Below are positions 25,745 through 34,932 of a stretch of 64,000 nucleotides of DNA, piece after piece; the first letter of the stretch is position 1, and every line of letters starts with the position of its first letter. A model generated the notes under the pieces. That model saw only the letters and a program-made list of their open reading frames with translations, made no database searches and was not told where the DNA came from. Source of the stretch: an uncultured Isoptericola sp. (GTDB lineage: Bacteria; Actinomycetota; Actinomycetes; Actinomycetales; Cellulomonadaceae); NCBI GenBank assembly GCA_947497265.1, contig CANMFP010000002.1:682001-746000 (forward strand). Reading direction: 5' to 3'. The position numbers and the translations under genes are program-made.

Positions 25745-26612
25745 GCCGGCGGGCCGCAGCCGACGGCGCCGCCCCGTCGCGCCACACGACCCGCAGCCGT
25801 CGCGTCAGGTCGAGGCCGTCGACCCCGAGCGCGACGAGCCTGCCCGCCGCGACGTCGTCGGCCACCGTGAGCCCGGACAGCACCGCGACCTGACCGCCGT
25901 GCTGCACGGCCGCCTTGAGCGCCGACGTCGAGCCCAGGGTCGGCAGGTGGGCGGGCAGGCTCTCGCCGACGGCGGCGAGTGCCCGTTCCAGGATCTCCCG
26001 GGTGCCCGAGCCGGTCTCGCGCAGGACCAGCCGGCCGGCGAGCAGCTCCCCCGCCCCCACCGACCGACGCCGCGCCCAGCGATCCCCCGGCGCCACGACG
26101 GCGACGAGCTCGTCGTGGGCCACGGTCCGGCTGCGCAGCCCGCGCCGCACCCCGAGGCTCTCGACGAAGCCGAGCTGGGCGCCGCCCTCCAGCACGAGCT
26201 CCATGACGTCGTGCGAGTTGCGCACCAGCAGCTCCACGTCCTCGCCGCTCCCCTGCACGGCCAGCTGGGCCAGCCACCGGGGCACGAGGTACTCCGCGAC
26301 CGTCAGGCTCGCGGCGACCCGCAGCGCCGTCGTCGGCCCCGCGCGCAACCCCGCGGCCGCCGTCTCGAAGCGCTGGGACGCCTCGACGACCTCGCGCGCC
26401 CAGCCGGCGGCCGCCTGACCGGTCGGGGTGAGGGCGGTGCCACGCGAGCCGCGCGTCACGAGCTCCAGACCCAGGCGCCGCTCCAGCCGGCGCAGGCCCG
26501 CGGACGCCGTCGGCTGGGCGATCGCGAGCGCTCGCGCGGCGGCGCTGATCGAACCGTGCGTGTCCAGGGCGACGAGCAGCTCCAGCGAGGCCAGCGACGT
26601 CCGATCCACCAT
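25713..26612 (-). CDS. LysR-family regulator (YeiE/CysB-like)
   Basis: 299 residues, normal length. Residues 1-60 form a LysR HTH (SLELLVALDTHGSISAAARALAIAQPTASAGLRRLERRLG). The substrate-binding domain follows (RVAASLTVAEYLVPRWLAQLA; VLRETGSGTREILERAL). It is divergent from a YeiH-family membrane protein, as in the E. coli yeiE/yeiH pair, where the regulator responds to sulfite. The effector here is inferred, not shown. The 32-bp 3' overlap with the methyltransferase gene is convergent. Confidence 0.9.
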   Translation of the reverse strand: MVDRTSLASLELLVALDTHGSISAAARALAIAQPTASAGLRRLERRLGLELVTRGSRGTALTPTGQAAAGWAREVVEASQRFETAAAGLRAGPTTALRVAASLTVAEYLVPRWLAQLAVQGSGEDVELLVRNSHDVMELVLEGGAQLGFVESLGVRRGLRSRTVAHDELVAVVAPGDRWARRRSVGAGELLAGRLVLRETGSGTREILERALAAVGESLPAHLPTLGSTSALKAAVQHGGQVAVLSGLTVADDVAAGRLVALGVDGLDLTRRLRVVWRDGAAPSAAARRLSAVARGTPS

Positions 26613-26681
26613 AGGACGAGTCTATGGATGGATCACGACCTCGCCCTACCGGCCGGCTCCGGACGCGACGAGGGTGGTCGC

Positions 26682-27767
26682 ATGCCCCGACTCGCGCCCG
26701 GCCTCGCCCTGACCGCCGGCGCGACCGCGACCCTGCTCGGGCTCGCTCCCCTGCTGGCCCGGGCGGCTCCCTCCGTGTCGCCGCTCGTCCTGGCGCTGCT
26801 GCTGGGCGCCGCGTGCGGCTCGGCGCTCGGCGCACGCGGTCGGCAGGACCGCACTCCCGGCCGACGGCACGCCGCCCGGCTCGCCCGCGCCGTCGAGCCG
26901 GGCACCGGCTGGGTGGCGCGGCACGTGCTGCGCGCCGGGGTCGTGCTCCTCGGCCTGCAGCTCTCGCTGGGCGACGTCCTCGGGCTCGGGTGGCGGGGCC
27001 TGGCGGTCGTGGCACTCACCCTCACGGCGACCTTCGGCGCCACCGTCGCGCTCGGCCCCCGGCTCGGCGTGCCGCGCGACACGACGCTGCTGGTCGCGAC
27101 CGGGTTCTCCGTCTGCGGCGCCGCCGCCGTGTCCGCCATGGCAGGGATACTCGACCGCCTCCCCCGGCGCCGCGACGACGAGGCCCCGCAGGACGCCGCA
27201 GCCGTCGCCCTCGCACTCGTCGCGCTCTACGGGACGGCAGCCGTGGTCGTGCTCCCCCGGCTGGCCGGGCTCCTCGGCCTCACGGGCACGCAGGCCGGCG
27301 TGTGGATCGGCGCGAGCGTGCAGGAGGTCGCCCAGGTCGTCGCCGCGGCGGGCGGCCTGGCGGGCGCCACGGCGCTCACCACCGCCACGGTGGCCAAGCT
27401 GGCGCGGGTCGCGCTCCTCGCGCCGCTCGTGGCCGGCACGGGCGCCCTCCGGTCGCGCCGTGCGGCGCTCACCGCACGAGCGGCACGGCACGACGGCGGA
27501 CGTCGCCCGCCGCTCGTCCCCGGGTTCGTGCTCGGGTTCCTCGGCGCCGTGGTGCTGCGCAGCCTCGGCGTCGTCCCGGACCCGGTGCTCGACGCGGCCG
27601 CTCTCGTCACGACCACCCTGTTCGTCGCCGCGATGTTCGCGCTCGGACTGGGCGTCGACGTGCCGCGGCTGGTGCGCACCGGCGGGCGGGCGCTGCTGCT
27701 CGGCGCGTGCTCCACCGTCGTCGTCACCGGCACCGCGCTGGGCGCCGTCCTGCTGCTGGTGCCCTGA
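26682..27767 (+). CDS. YeiH/UPF0324-family putative sulfate/sulfite exporter
   Basis: 361 residues from ATG 26682, with GAGGG seven nucleotides upstream. About ten transmembrane helices are visible. The family blocks are RAGVVLLGLQLSLGDV, CGAAAVSAMAGIL and VWIGASVQEVAQVVAAA, the last typical of the membrane core. Members are annotated as putative sulfate or sulfite exporters. Divergence from a YeiE-like LysR regulator with only 69 bp between starts supports that role, but transport specificity is inferred. Confidence 0.85.
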   Translation: MPRLAPGLALTAGATATLLGLAPLLARAAPSVSPLVLALLLGAACGSALGARGRQDRTPGRRHAARLARAVEPGTGWVARHVLRAGVVLLGLQLSLGDVLGLGWRGLAVVALTLTATFGATVALGPRLGVPRDTTLLVATGFSVCGAAAVSAMAGILDRLPRRRDDEAPQDAAAVALALVALYGTAAVVVLPRLAGLLGLTGTQAGVWIGASVQEVAQVVAAAGGLAGATALTTATVAKLARVALLAPLVAGTGALRSRRAALTARAARHDGGRRPPLVPGFVLGFLGAVVLRSLGVVPDPVLDAAALVTTTLFVAAMFALGLGVDVPRLVRTGGRALLLGACSTVVVTGTALGAVLLLVP

Positions 27768-27799
27768 CCGGTTCCCGGCGCCCGCCGGGCCGCGACACC

Positions 27800-28549
27800 T
27801 CAGAGGCCGAGGGCGGGCGGCACCTCGCCGAGGCCCGTCACGACCACCATCCCGGCCGAGCGCAGCGCGTCGGCGTCCACCGCGTGCTCGTCGGCCCGGC
27901 GGGCGCCGGGGCGGTCGACCCACACGCCGACCAGACCGGCGTCGTGCGCCGCCCGCGCGTCGATCGTGGGCTCGTCGCCCACGTAGGCGGTGCGCTCGGG
28001 CGCGGAGCCCAGGCGCCGGGCACCCTCGACGAACACGTCCGGGTGCGGCTTGCCGTAGCCCAGCGTGTCGAGCCCGACCAGCACCGGCAGATCGACCCCG
28101 ACGGCGGCGAGCTTGCGCTCCTGCAGGGCGACCGCGGCGTTCGTCACCACCCCGACGCGGACGCCCGCGGAGCGCAGAGCGTCCACGCACGGCACGGCGT
28201 CGTCGAACGGCTGCCACGACCGCTCGAACGTGCCCCAGAACAGCTCGTCCCACGCGTCGAAGGCGTCCTCGCCCACCGGAGCTCCCCCGAAGGTGCGGTG
28301 CAGCAGGTCGGCCCGGAGCCGGCGCTGGGTGCGGTGGTCCGTCTCGCCGCGCGTGTAGGCGCGGTAGTGACCCGCCGGGTCGGCCCGCCAGTGGTCGAGC
28401 ACCGAGGCATGGTCGACGTCGCCGGGCAGGTGCGCCTGCGCCACGGCCGCGAGCGCCGTCGCGAACGCACCCTTGGTGTCGACCAGGGTGTCGTCCACGT
28501 CCAGCAGGACGGCGTCGACCCGCCCGCCGACGGCCCCGAACGCCGTCAC
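27800..28549 (-). CDS. HAD-family hydrolase (phosphatase)
   Basis: 249 residues from GTG 28549, whose start overlaps the gltX stop by 4 bp. HAD motif I is [13 protein letters not shown] with the nucleophile Asp and a general-acid Asp; motif II is [11 protein letters not shown]; motif III Lys is in LGYGKPHPD; motif IV is [18 protein letters not shown]. The cap domain between motifs I and II is of class I type. It is probably a small-molecule phosphatase such as phosphoglycolate phosphatase-like; the substrate is not decided by sequence. Coupling to gltX is unusual and may be only positional. Confidence 0.9.
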   Translation of the reverse strand: MTAFGAVGGRVDAVLLDVDDTLVDTKGAFATALAAVAQAHLPGDVDHASVLDHWRADPAGHYRAYTRGETDHRTQRRLRADLLHRTFGGAPVGEDAFDAWDELFWGTFERSWQPFDDAVPCVDALRSAGVRVGVVTNAAVALQERKLAAVGVDLPVLVGLDTLGYGKPHPDVFVEGARRLGSAPERTAYVGDEPTIDARAAHDAGLVGVWVDRPGARRADEHAVDADALRSAGMVVVTGLGEVPPALGL

Positions 28550-30003
28550 CGGGCGGGAGCCTGCGGCGGGTTCTCCGCGAGGCGGGCCAGGGCGGCGTCG
28601 ATCCGGCCGAGGGTGCGCTCGCGGCCGAGCACCTCGAGCGACTCGAACAGCGGCAGGCCGATCGTGCGGCCGGTCACGGCGACGCGCACCGGCGCCTGCG
28701 CCTTGCCGAGCTTGAGCCCGTGCTGCTCGCCCGTGGACGCGACGGCGTCCTTCAAGGGCTCCGCCTCCCACGGCTCGAGCTGCGCGAGCACGGCGCGCAC
28801 GTCGGTGAGCAGCTCGACGGCGCCCGGCTTCATGGCCTTGTTCCACGACTTCTCGTCCTCGACCGGCGTGTCGAGGAACAGGAAGTCGACGTTGTCGGTG
28901 ATGTCGCTGAGCAGCGCCACCCGGGACTGGGCGAGCGGTGCGACGGCGGCGAAGGCGGCGGCGTCGAACCGCTCCTCGGCCCAGGGGGCGTGCGGGGCGC
29001 GCAGCCACGGCCCGACGGCGGCGACGAACTCGTCCACGGACAGCGCGCGGATGTACTCGCCGTTGAACGCGGCGAGCTTCTTGAGGTCGAAGAACGCCGA
29101 GGCGCTGTTCACGTCCTCGATGCGGAACCGGGAGATCATCTCCTCGAACGGCAGGATCTCCTCGTCGTTGCCCGGCGCCCAGCCGAGCAGCATGAGGTAG
29201 TTGACCATCGCGGCGGGCAGGTAGCCCTCGGCGAGGTAGTCCTCGAGCGCCACCTTGTCGCGGCGCTTGGAGAGCTTCTGCCGCTTCTCGTTGACGATGA
29301 CCGGCAGGTGCGCCCAGACCGGCGGCTCGGCACCGAGCGCGGCCCACAGCAGCTGCTGCTTGGGCGTGTTCGACAGGTGCTCCTCGCCCCTGATCACGTG
29401 GGTGATGCCCTCGTCCAGGTCGTCGACGACGTTCGCCAGCAGGAACACCGGCGACCCGTCGCCGCGCGCCACGACGAAGTCCTCCATCGCGTCGTTCGGG
29501 AAGACCGGGTTGCCACGGATGAGGTCCACCACGCGGGTCTCGCCGTCGTCCGGCGTCCGGAAGCGCAGCGCGCGGCCGGGCGCCTCCTCGAGGCCCCGGT
29601 CGCGGCAGAAGCCGTCGTAGCCCGACTGCTTGTTGCCCGTGCGCGCGGCCACGTCGTCGCGCGTGCAGTCGCAGTAGTAGGCGCGGCCGGCCTCACGGAG
29701 GCTGCTGAGTGCTTCACCGTGCTTCTGGACGTTGGCCGACTGGAAGTACGGCCCCTCGAAGGTCGGGTCGTCCGCGTGCATGCCGAGCGCCGCGTGGGCG
29801 GCGAGGATGCCGTCCACCCACTCGGGCTTGTTGCGGGAGGTGTCGGTGTCCTCGATGCGCAGCACGAACGTCCCGCCCGTCTGCTTGGCGACAGCCCAGT
29901 TGAACAGCGCGGAGCGCGCGCCGCCCACGTGGAACATGCCCGTCGGCGACGGGGCGAAGCGGACACGGACGTCGGAACTACCAGCTGCGGGGATCACGGG
30001 CAC
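28546..30003 (-). CDS. gltX: Glutamate--tRNA ligase
   Basis: 485 residues from GTG 30003. It charges tRNA-Glu with glutamate, matching the two tRNA-Glu genes upstream. The class I HIGH motif is [13 protein letters not shown] (HVGG at 25-28). The KMSKS equivalent is KLSKRRDK near residue 250. The insertion YYCDCTRDD carries the Cys residues of the zinc-binding site. The C-terminal anticodon-binding half ends at residue 485, normal for the family. gltX is 55 bp downstream of an FAH-family gene. Confidence 0.97.
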   Translation of the reverse strand: MPVIPAAGSSDVRVRFAPSPTGMFHVGGARSALFNWAVAKQTGGTFVLRIEDTDTSRNKPEWVDGILAAHAALGMHADDPTFEGPYFQSANVQKHGEALSSLREAGRAYYCDCTRDDVAARTGNKQSGYDGFCRDRGLEEAPGRALRFRTPDDGETRVVDLIRGNPVFPNDAMEDFVVARGDGSPVFLLANVVDDLDEGITHVIRGEEHLSNTPKQQLLWAALGAEPPVWAHLPVIVNEKRQKLSKRRDKVALEDYLAEGYLPAAMVNYLMLLGWAPGNDEEILPFEEMISRFRIEDVNSASAFFDLKKLAAFNGEYIRALSVDEFVAAVGPWLRAPHAPWAEERFDAAAFAAVAPLAQSRVALLSDITDNVDFLFLDTPVEDEKSWNKAMKPGAVELLTDVRAVLAQLEPWEAEPLKDAVASTGEQHGLKLGKAQAPVRVAVTGRTIGLPLFESLEVLGRERTLGRIDAALARLAENPPQAPAR

Positions 30004-30058
30004 AGCCTAGTTGGCGACGGCGCGACGCATCGCCCGCGGGCGCCGGACGCGGCGCCGC

Positions 30059-30844
30059 TCAGACCTCGCGCCGCACCACGGGGTTGGCGAGCACCCCGAT
30101 GCCCTCGACCTCGCACTCCACGCGGTCCCCGGCCTCGATCGGGCCGACACCGGCCGGGGTGCCGGTGAGCAGCACGTCGCCCGGCAGCAGCGTCATCGCC
30201 TTCGAGGCGTAGGACACCAGATACTCGACGTCGAAGATCATCTGCGAGGTACGGCCGTCCTGCTTCGGCGCACCGTTGACGCGCGAGCGGACCGCGACGT
30301 CCTCCGGGTCCAGGTCGGTCTCGATCCAGGGACCGAGCGGGCAGGACGAGTCGAAGCCCTTGGCGCGCGCCCACTGGTCGTCGGTCCGCTGGGCGTCCCG
30401 GGCGGTGACGTCGTTCGCGACCGTGTACCCGAGCACGTAGGCGCGGGCGTTCTCCGGCTCGACGTCCTTGCAGAGCTTGGAGATCACGACGGCGAGCTCG
30501 GCCTCGTAGGAGACCTCCTGCGTCCAGTCGGGCAGCACGACCGGGTCGTCCGGGCCGACGACGGAGGTGTTCGGCTTGAGGAACAGCAGCGGCGCGGTGG
30601 GCGGCTCGCTGCCCATCTCCCGGACGTGGTCCAGGTAGTTGCGGCCCACGGCCACCACCTTCGAGCGCGGGATGACCGGTGCGAGGAGCCGGACGCCGTC
30701 GCCGAGCTCGACCCGCTCCCCTGTCGGCATGGCCGGCATGTAGAGCGGATCACCGCTCAGCACGGCCAGATAGGTGGTGTCCCCCTCGGACTGGACGAAG
30801 GCGAAGCGGGGGTCGTCGCCGGTGGTGAATCTCGCGATGCGCAC
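30059..30844 (-). CDS. Fumarylacetoacetate hydrolase-family protein
   Basis: 261 residues from ATG 30844. The FAH fold is evident: PRSKVVAVGRNYLDHVREMG, LFLKPNTSVVGPDDPVVLP, YEAELAVVIS with the metal-binding Glu pair, and GTPAGVGPIEAGDRVECEVEGIG. Members hydrolyse or decarboxylate 2-oxo acids, for example oxaloacetate decarboxylase or acylpyruvase. In mycobacteria the same gene stands next to gltX, so the neighbourhood is ancestral. The specific substrate is not decided. Confidence 0.92.
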   Translation of the reverse strand: MRIARFTTGDDPRFAFVQSEGDTTYLAVLSGDPLYMPAMPTGERVELGDGVRLLAPVIPRSKVVAVGRNYLDHVREMGSEPPTAPLLFLKPNTSVVGPDDPVVLPDWTQEVSYEAELAVVISKLCKDVEPENARAYVLGYTVANDVTARDAQRTDDQWARAKGFDSSCPLGPWIETDLDPEDVAVRSRVNGAPKQDGRTSQMIFDVEYLVSYASKAMTLLPGDVLLTGTPAGVGPIEAGDRVECEVEGIGVLANPVVRREV

Positions 30845-30942
30845 AGGTCAAGGCTAACGGTCCGGGGTAATGTCACCATGCACAGTGCGGTCGCGGGCGA
30901 CGCCGGGCGGCCGTTCCAGACGACCCTCCACGAAGGAGACCC

Positions 30943-31428
30943 ATGAGTACGCCTCCTCCCGAGCAGCCCGGCCAGCAGCCCTACGGCCAGGAGCCCGGTC
31001 GACAGCCGGCCCAGCAGCCCTACGGCGAGCAGCCGTACGGTCAGCCCGCCCCCGGTCAGCCTTCGCCCGGCGGGCCTTCCTACGGTCAGCAGCCTCCCAC
31101 CGAGAAGCGCGGGCTGGCCATCGCCGCGCTCGTGCTGGGCATCCTGGCGCTGCTCGGCTGCTGGATACCGGTCCTCAACATCGGCTCGATCATCATGGGT
31201 CTCGTCGGGCTGATCCTCGGCATCGTCGCGATCGCGAAGGCCTCCAAGGGCGAGGCCGGCGGCAAGGTCATGGCGATGGTCGGTGCGGCGCTCAGCGTCC
31301 TGGCGATCGTGCTCTCGATCGTCGTCAACGTGATCGCGTTCAACGCCGGCTCCACGTTCATCGACGAGAACCCCGAGATCCTGCAGGAGCTCGAGCAGGA
31401 CATGGAGATGGAGATGGAGAACAGCTGA
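30943..31428 (+). CDS. DUF4190 membrane protein (161 aa)
   Basis: 161 residues from ATG 30943. The first 50 residues are Pro/Gln/Gly/Tyr-rich repeats (EQPGQQPYGQEPGRQ), followed by a DUF4190 core with two transmembrane helices (GLAIAALVLGILALLGCWIP, LVGLILGIVAIAKASKGE). The short tail ends in an acidic cluster. DUF4190 proteins are common actinobacterial envelope proteins of unknown function. The next gene is a paralogue with the same core and the same spacing. Confidence 0.82.
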   Translation: MSTPPPEQPGQQPYGQEPGRQPAQQPYGEQPYGQPAPGQPSPGGPSYGQQPPTEKRGLAIAALVLGILALLGCWIPVLNIGSIIMGLVGLILGIVAIAKASKGEAGGKVMAMVGAALSVLAIVLSIVVNVIAFNAGSTFIDENPEILQELEQDMEMEMENS

Positions 31429-31527
31429 CCCGACGGGACAGCCGCGACATTTCACCCGCGGCGCTCCGCCGGACGCCGCGCACGCTCGGTATCGTCACGT
31501 CCTCCATCCCCCGACGAAGGACGACGC

Positions 31528-32445
31528 ATGAGCACGCCCTCCTACGACGCGCAGGGCCCGACGGGCCAGCCCGCCGCACCGCCCAGCCCTTACACCGACC
31601 ACGGCGCGCCGACGCCGTACGGGAACCAGCCGGCTGCCCCGGCACCGCCGAGCGGGCAGCCTCCGGCACCGGGTCCCTACGGGCCGCCGCAGCCGCGGCC
31701 GGCGTCGGAGCGCAGCGGGCTGGCCATCACGGCGCTCGTGCTGGGCATCGTGGCGCTGCTGGGCTGCTGGATCCCGTTCCTCAACATCGGCTCGGCCGTC
31801 ATCGGCGTGGTCGGCGTCGTGCTCGGCATCATCGCCATCGTCAAGGCGGCACGGGGCACGGGCGGCGGCAAGGTCATGGCGATCATCGGTACGGCGCTCT
31901 CCGTCGTGGCGATCGCGCTGTCCATCGTCATCTCGATGGTGACCGCGGCGTTCGTCAGCAGCACCGTCGAGGAGCAGACCAGCCTGATCGAGCAGTCCCT
32001 CGAGGACGCCGGCATCGACTCCGAGGACGTCGACGCCATCACGTCGGGAGAGGCCACCAACGCCGGTGGTGTCGTCGGCTTCGACGAGACGTACACCTAC
32101 GCCGACGGCCTGGCCGTCACCGTGACCGCCCCGGAGGAGTTCACGCCCGGTGAGTACGCCGTCGGCGCCGAGGGCGAGGGCACCCCGGTCGTCTTCGAGG
32201 TCACGATCGAGAACGACACGGACGAGGTCTTCGACCCGGTCCTGATGTACCCGATCGTCGCCTCGGGCGGGTCGGAGTCCATGGCCGTGTACGACGACGG
32301 CATCGACATGATGCCGAGCTCGAAGATCCAGCCGGGCAAGTCGCTGACCTTCTCGGTCGCGTACATGGTCGCGGACACGGGCGACGTCCAGGTCGACCTG
32401 GAGCCGGGCTTCCTGGAGTACGAGACGCTCACCGTCACCAGCTGA
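31528..32445 (+). CDS. DUF4190 membrane protein with C-terminal DUF4352-like domain
   Basis: 305 residues from ATG 31528. It shares the Pro-rich N terminus and the DUF4190 two-helix core with the previous gene (SGLAITALVLGIVALLGCWI; VKAARGTGGGKVMAIIGTAL). It then adds an extracellular beta-rich region of 130 residues (VTVTAPEEFTPGEYAVGAEG, FEVTIENDTDEVFDPVLMY), like DUF4352. The second domain probably faces outside. The two genes are tandem paralogues, 99 bp apart. Function is unknown. Confidence 0.82.
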   Translation: MSTPSYDAQGPTGQPAAPPSPYTDHGAPTPYGNQPAAPAPPSGQPPAPGPYGPPQPRPASERSGLAITALVLGIVALLGCWIPFLNIGSAVIGVVGVVLGIIAIVKAARGTGGGKVMAIIGTALSVVAIALSIVISMVTAAFVSSTVEEQTSLIEQSLEDAGIDSEDVDAITSGEATNAGGVVGFDETYTYADGLAVTVTAPEEFTPGEYAVGAEGEGTPVVFEVTIENDTDEVFDPVLMYPIVASGGSESMAVYDDGIDMMPSSKIQPGKSLTFSVAYMVADTGDVQVDLEPGFLEYETLTVTS

Positions 32446-32520
32446 GCCGATCTCGCCCGGTGACGACGCCCGCCCCCGCCGAGGTGCTCGACGGGGGCGG
32501 GCGTGCGCGTGCGGGGGACC

Positions 32521-33489
32521 TCAGGCCCGGGCCAGCACCTCGCCGTGCAGGATGGCGAACCAGCCGTCCGGCGAGTGCGCCCAGGTCAGCCAGTCCTGCG
32601 CGAGCTGCTCGAGCGCGACGTCGTCGGCCAGGTTGGACTCGACGGCCTGCCGCGCGAAGTTCGACTCGACGCACCGCTCGGCCCAGAGCTGACCCCACCA
32701 CTCACGGTCGGTGGGCGTCGCGTAGCACCACGACGACGCGCTCGGCACGGTCCCGGAGACGTCGAAGCCGGCGTCCAGCACCCAGGAGAAGAGGCGGCGG
32801 CCGGCGTCGGGCTCGAACCCGTAGGCGTGCGTGACCTCGTGGTAGAGCGTGTTCCACTCGCGCAGGCCGGCGGACTCCGGGTACCAGGCCATGGCGGCGT
32901 AGTCGGCGTCGCGCACCGCGAGGAGACCGCCCGGCTTGGCGACCCGCTTCATCTCGCGCAGCGCCGCGACCGGGTTCGACAGGTGCTGCAAGAGCTGGTG
33001 GGCGTAGACGACGTCGAAGGTGTCGTCGTCGAAGGGCAGCTCGTAGGCGTTGGCCTGCTGGAAGCGGACGTTGTGGGCACCGATCGCCTCCGCGTGCGAG
33101 CGGGCGGCGTCGAGCACCGTCTCGGAGGCGTCCACGCCCACCACGTCGCCACCCGCGACGATGCGGCCGAGGTCGGTGGTGACGGTGCCCGGCCCGCAGC
33201 CGACGTCGAGCACGTGCATGTCGTCGCGCAGGTGGGGCAGCAGGAACCCGGCAGAGTTCTGCGCGGTGCGCGCCCGGTGCGCGCGCAGCACCGACTCGTG
33301 GTGCCCGTGCGTGTACGACTCGGACTCCTGGCTCGGCACCGTCTGGTGGGTGCTCGGGGCTTCGATCGCGTCGGAGAGTGCGGCGCCGTGCGGCTCGTCG
33401 GAGGCGCTCCCGCTCGGTCCGTCGGACGGGCTGCCGAAGCTCGGCGCTTCCGGGAACTCGGGTTCGGACTCCATCGGCAGATCGCTCAT
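32521..33489 (-). CDS. Class I SAM-dependent methyltransferase (UbiE-like)
   Basis: 322 residues from ATG 33489. After a Ser/Pro/Glu-rich N terminus of about 55 residues, the fold starts with DDMHVLDVGCGPGTVTTDL (motif I), GDVVGVDASETVLDAARS and VRFQQANAYELPFDDDTFDVVYAHQLLQHL. The C-terminal cap is long and Trp/Tyr-rich. Members methylate quinones, sterols or small metabolites; the acceptor is not decided. It is divergent from the membrane acyltransferase-like gene. Confidence 0.9.
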   Translation of the reverse strand: MSDLPMESEPEFPEAPSFGSPSDGPSGSASDEPHGAALSDAIEAPSTHQTVPSQESESYTHGHHESVLRAHRARTAQNSAGFLLPHLRDDMHVLDVGCGPGTVTTDLGRIVAGGDVVGVDASETVLDAARSHAEAIGAHNVRFQQANAYELPFDDDTFDVVYAHQLLQHLSNPVAALREMKRVAKPGGLLAVRDADYAAMAWYPESAGLREWNTLYHEVTHAYGFEPDAGRRLFSWVLDAGFDVSGTVPSASSWCYATPTDREWWGQLWAERCVESNFARQAVESNLADDVALEQLAQDWLTWAHSPDGWFAILHGEVLARA

Positions 33490-33563
33490 GTGCCCAACCT
33501 AGTGAACGCGCCGCGCCGAGACACCCTGTTCTCACGAGACGGACGCTGCGGGATCATCGGCGC

Positions 33564-34697
33564 ATGGTCTCCGACGAAGGCGCACCGGCCCCGGACGCAC
33601 CGGCCGCGTCCCGCAGGTTCGTCCCGGCCCTGCGCCGGGCCGGGACGCGTCTGCGCGGTGGTCCCGGCCGGGTGCCCGGCCTCGACGTCGCCCGCGGCCT
33701 GGCGGTCCTCGGCATGTTCACGGCGCACGTCGGCGTCGTCGAGGGTCCGACGGTGTGGCTCACCGTCGCGGACGGGCGCTCGTCGATCCTGTTCGCGCTC
33801 GTCGCGGGCGTCTCGCTCGCCGTCGTCACCGGCGGGCCCCGCCCCCAGACCGGTGACGCCCTGGTGCACGCGCGCGCCCGGCTCCTGGTCCGGGCCGTGC
33901 TGCTGCTCGCCCTCGTGGGTCTCCTCGACCTGCTCGGGACGCGCGTGCTGCTCATCCTCGGGTTCTACGCCGCCTACTTCGTGCTCGCGCTGCCGTTCCT
34001 GCGCTGGGGCCCGCGCCGGCTGGCCCTCGCCGCCGCGGCGGTCACCGTCGTCGGCCCGCTGCTCGCCTACTGGGTGCCGGAGCACCTGGGCCGGGCCGGG
34101 CTGCGGGTGCCGCGGGACGGCTCCGGCGCACTGACGGACTTCCTGGTCACCGGCCACTACCCCGCCGTGGTGTGGATGGCGTACGTCTTCGCCGGGATGG
34201 CGATCGGTCGGTGCGACCTGCGCTCCGCGCGGCTGCGCGGCCGGATGGTGACCGGCGGGCTCGCGGCGACCGCGGTCGGATATCTCGCCTCCTCGTCGCT
34301 GGCGGTGGAGTTCGATCCGGGGTCCGCCGCCGGGTACCTCGTCCGGTCCGGGCCGCACGACGACACGTTCTTCGAGGTGGTGGGATCGGGCGGGTTCGCG
34401 CTGACGGTGCTCGGTCTGTGCCTGTACGCCGGACGCATCGGGTCGGTCGTGCTCGCGCCGCTGGCCGCCGTCGGGTCGATGGCGCTGACGGTCTACTCGT
34501 TGCAGATCGTCGCGATCTGGCGGTGGGACCTGGTGGAGGCGACGACCAACGGGCCGCTGACGGCGCTGGTCCTCGTGACCCTCGTGGCGGCGAGCGCCTG
34601 GCGGGCGCTCCTCGGGCGCGGACCGCTCGAACGGGCGATCACCGGCGTGGCGCGGCGGACGGCACCACCTCCGACGACGGACCGTCCGGCGGCCTGA
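33564..34697 (+). CDS. Multipass membrane protein, DUF418/HGSNAT-like
   Basis: 377 residues from ATG 33564. The first transmembrane block begins PGLDVARGLAVLGMFTAHVG, the signature of DUF1624/heparan-N-acetyltransferase-like proteins, and a DUF418-like region follows (YSLQIVAIWRWDL). Around nine helices are predicted. Such proteins often acylate or transfer groups on envelope glycans, but no substrate is evident. Divergent from the methyltransferase gene. Confidence 0.82.
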   Translation: MVSDEGAPAPDAPAASRRFVPALRRAGTRLRGGPGRVPGLDVARGLAVLGMFTAHVGVVEGPTVWLTVADGRSSILFALVAGVSLAVVTGGPRPQTGDALVHARARLLVRAVLLLALVGLLDLLGTRVLLILGFYAAYFVLALPFLRWGPRRLALAAAAVTVVGPLLAYWVPEHLGRAGLRVPRDGSGALTDFLVTGHYPAVVWMAYVFAGMAIGRCDLRSARLRGRMVTGGLAATAVGYLASSSLAVEFDPGSAAGYLVRSGPHDDTFFEVVGSGGFALTVLGLCLYAGRIGSVVLAPLAAVGSMALTVYSLQIVAIWRWDLVEATTNGPLTALVLVTLVAASAWRALLGRGPLERAITGVARRTAPPPTTDRPAA

Positions 34698-34713
34698 GGA
34701 GCCGCCCGGCAGG

Positions 34714-34881
34714 TCAGCCGGCGTAGCGCAGCAGTGTCCAGAGCAGTGCCGAGAGGCCGACGAGCAGCCCCACGGCGGGGCCGTGCTGCTGGATCCAGGA
34801 GTCCTGGGGCACGTGTGGCGTGGGCTTGATGCCGTCCTGCTCCGCGTCGAGGTCCGACTGCGTTCCGATGGTGGCCATCAT
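34714..34881 (-). CDS. Small membrane protein (55 aa)
   Basis: A 55-residue ORF from ATG 34881, with GGAGG five nucleotides upstream. It has a hydrophilic N terminus (TIGTQSDLDAEQDGIKP), then GPAVGLLVGLSALLWTLLRYA, one C-terminal transmembrane helix. The strong ribosome site, clean codon bias and C-terminal hydrophobic helix support a real tail-anchored-like protein. Function unknown. It converges on the membrane acyltransferase-like gene and is divergent from the next gene. Confidence 0.65.
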   Translation of the reverse strand: MMATIGTQSDLDAEQDGIKPTPHVPQDSWIQQHGPAVGLLVGLSALLWTLLRYAG

Positions 34882-34932
34882 CACCACCTCCTGTCCCTTC
34901 GATCATACGCCGGACCGACCTACTCTGGCAGG

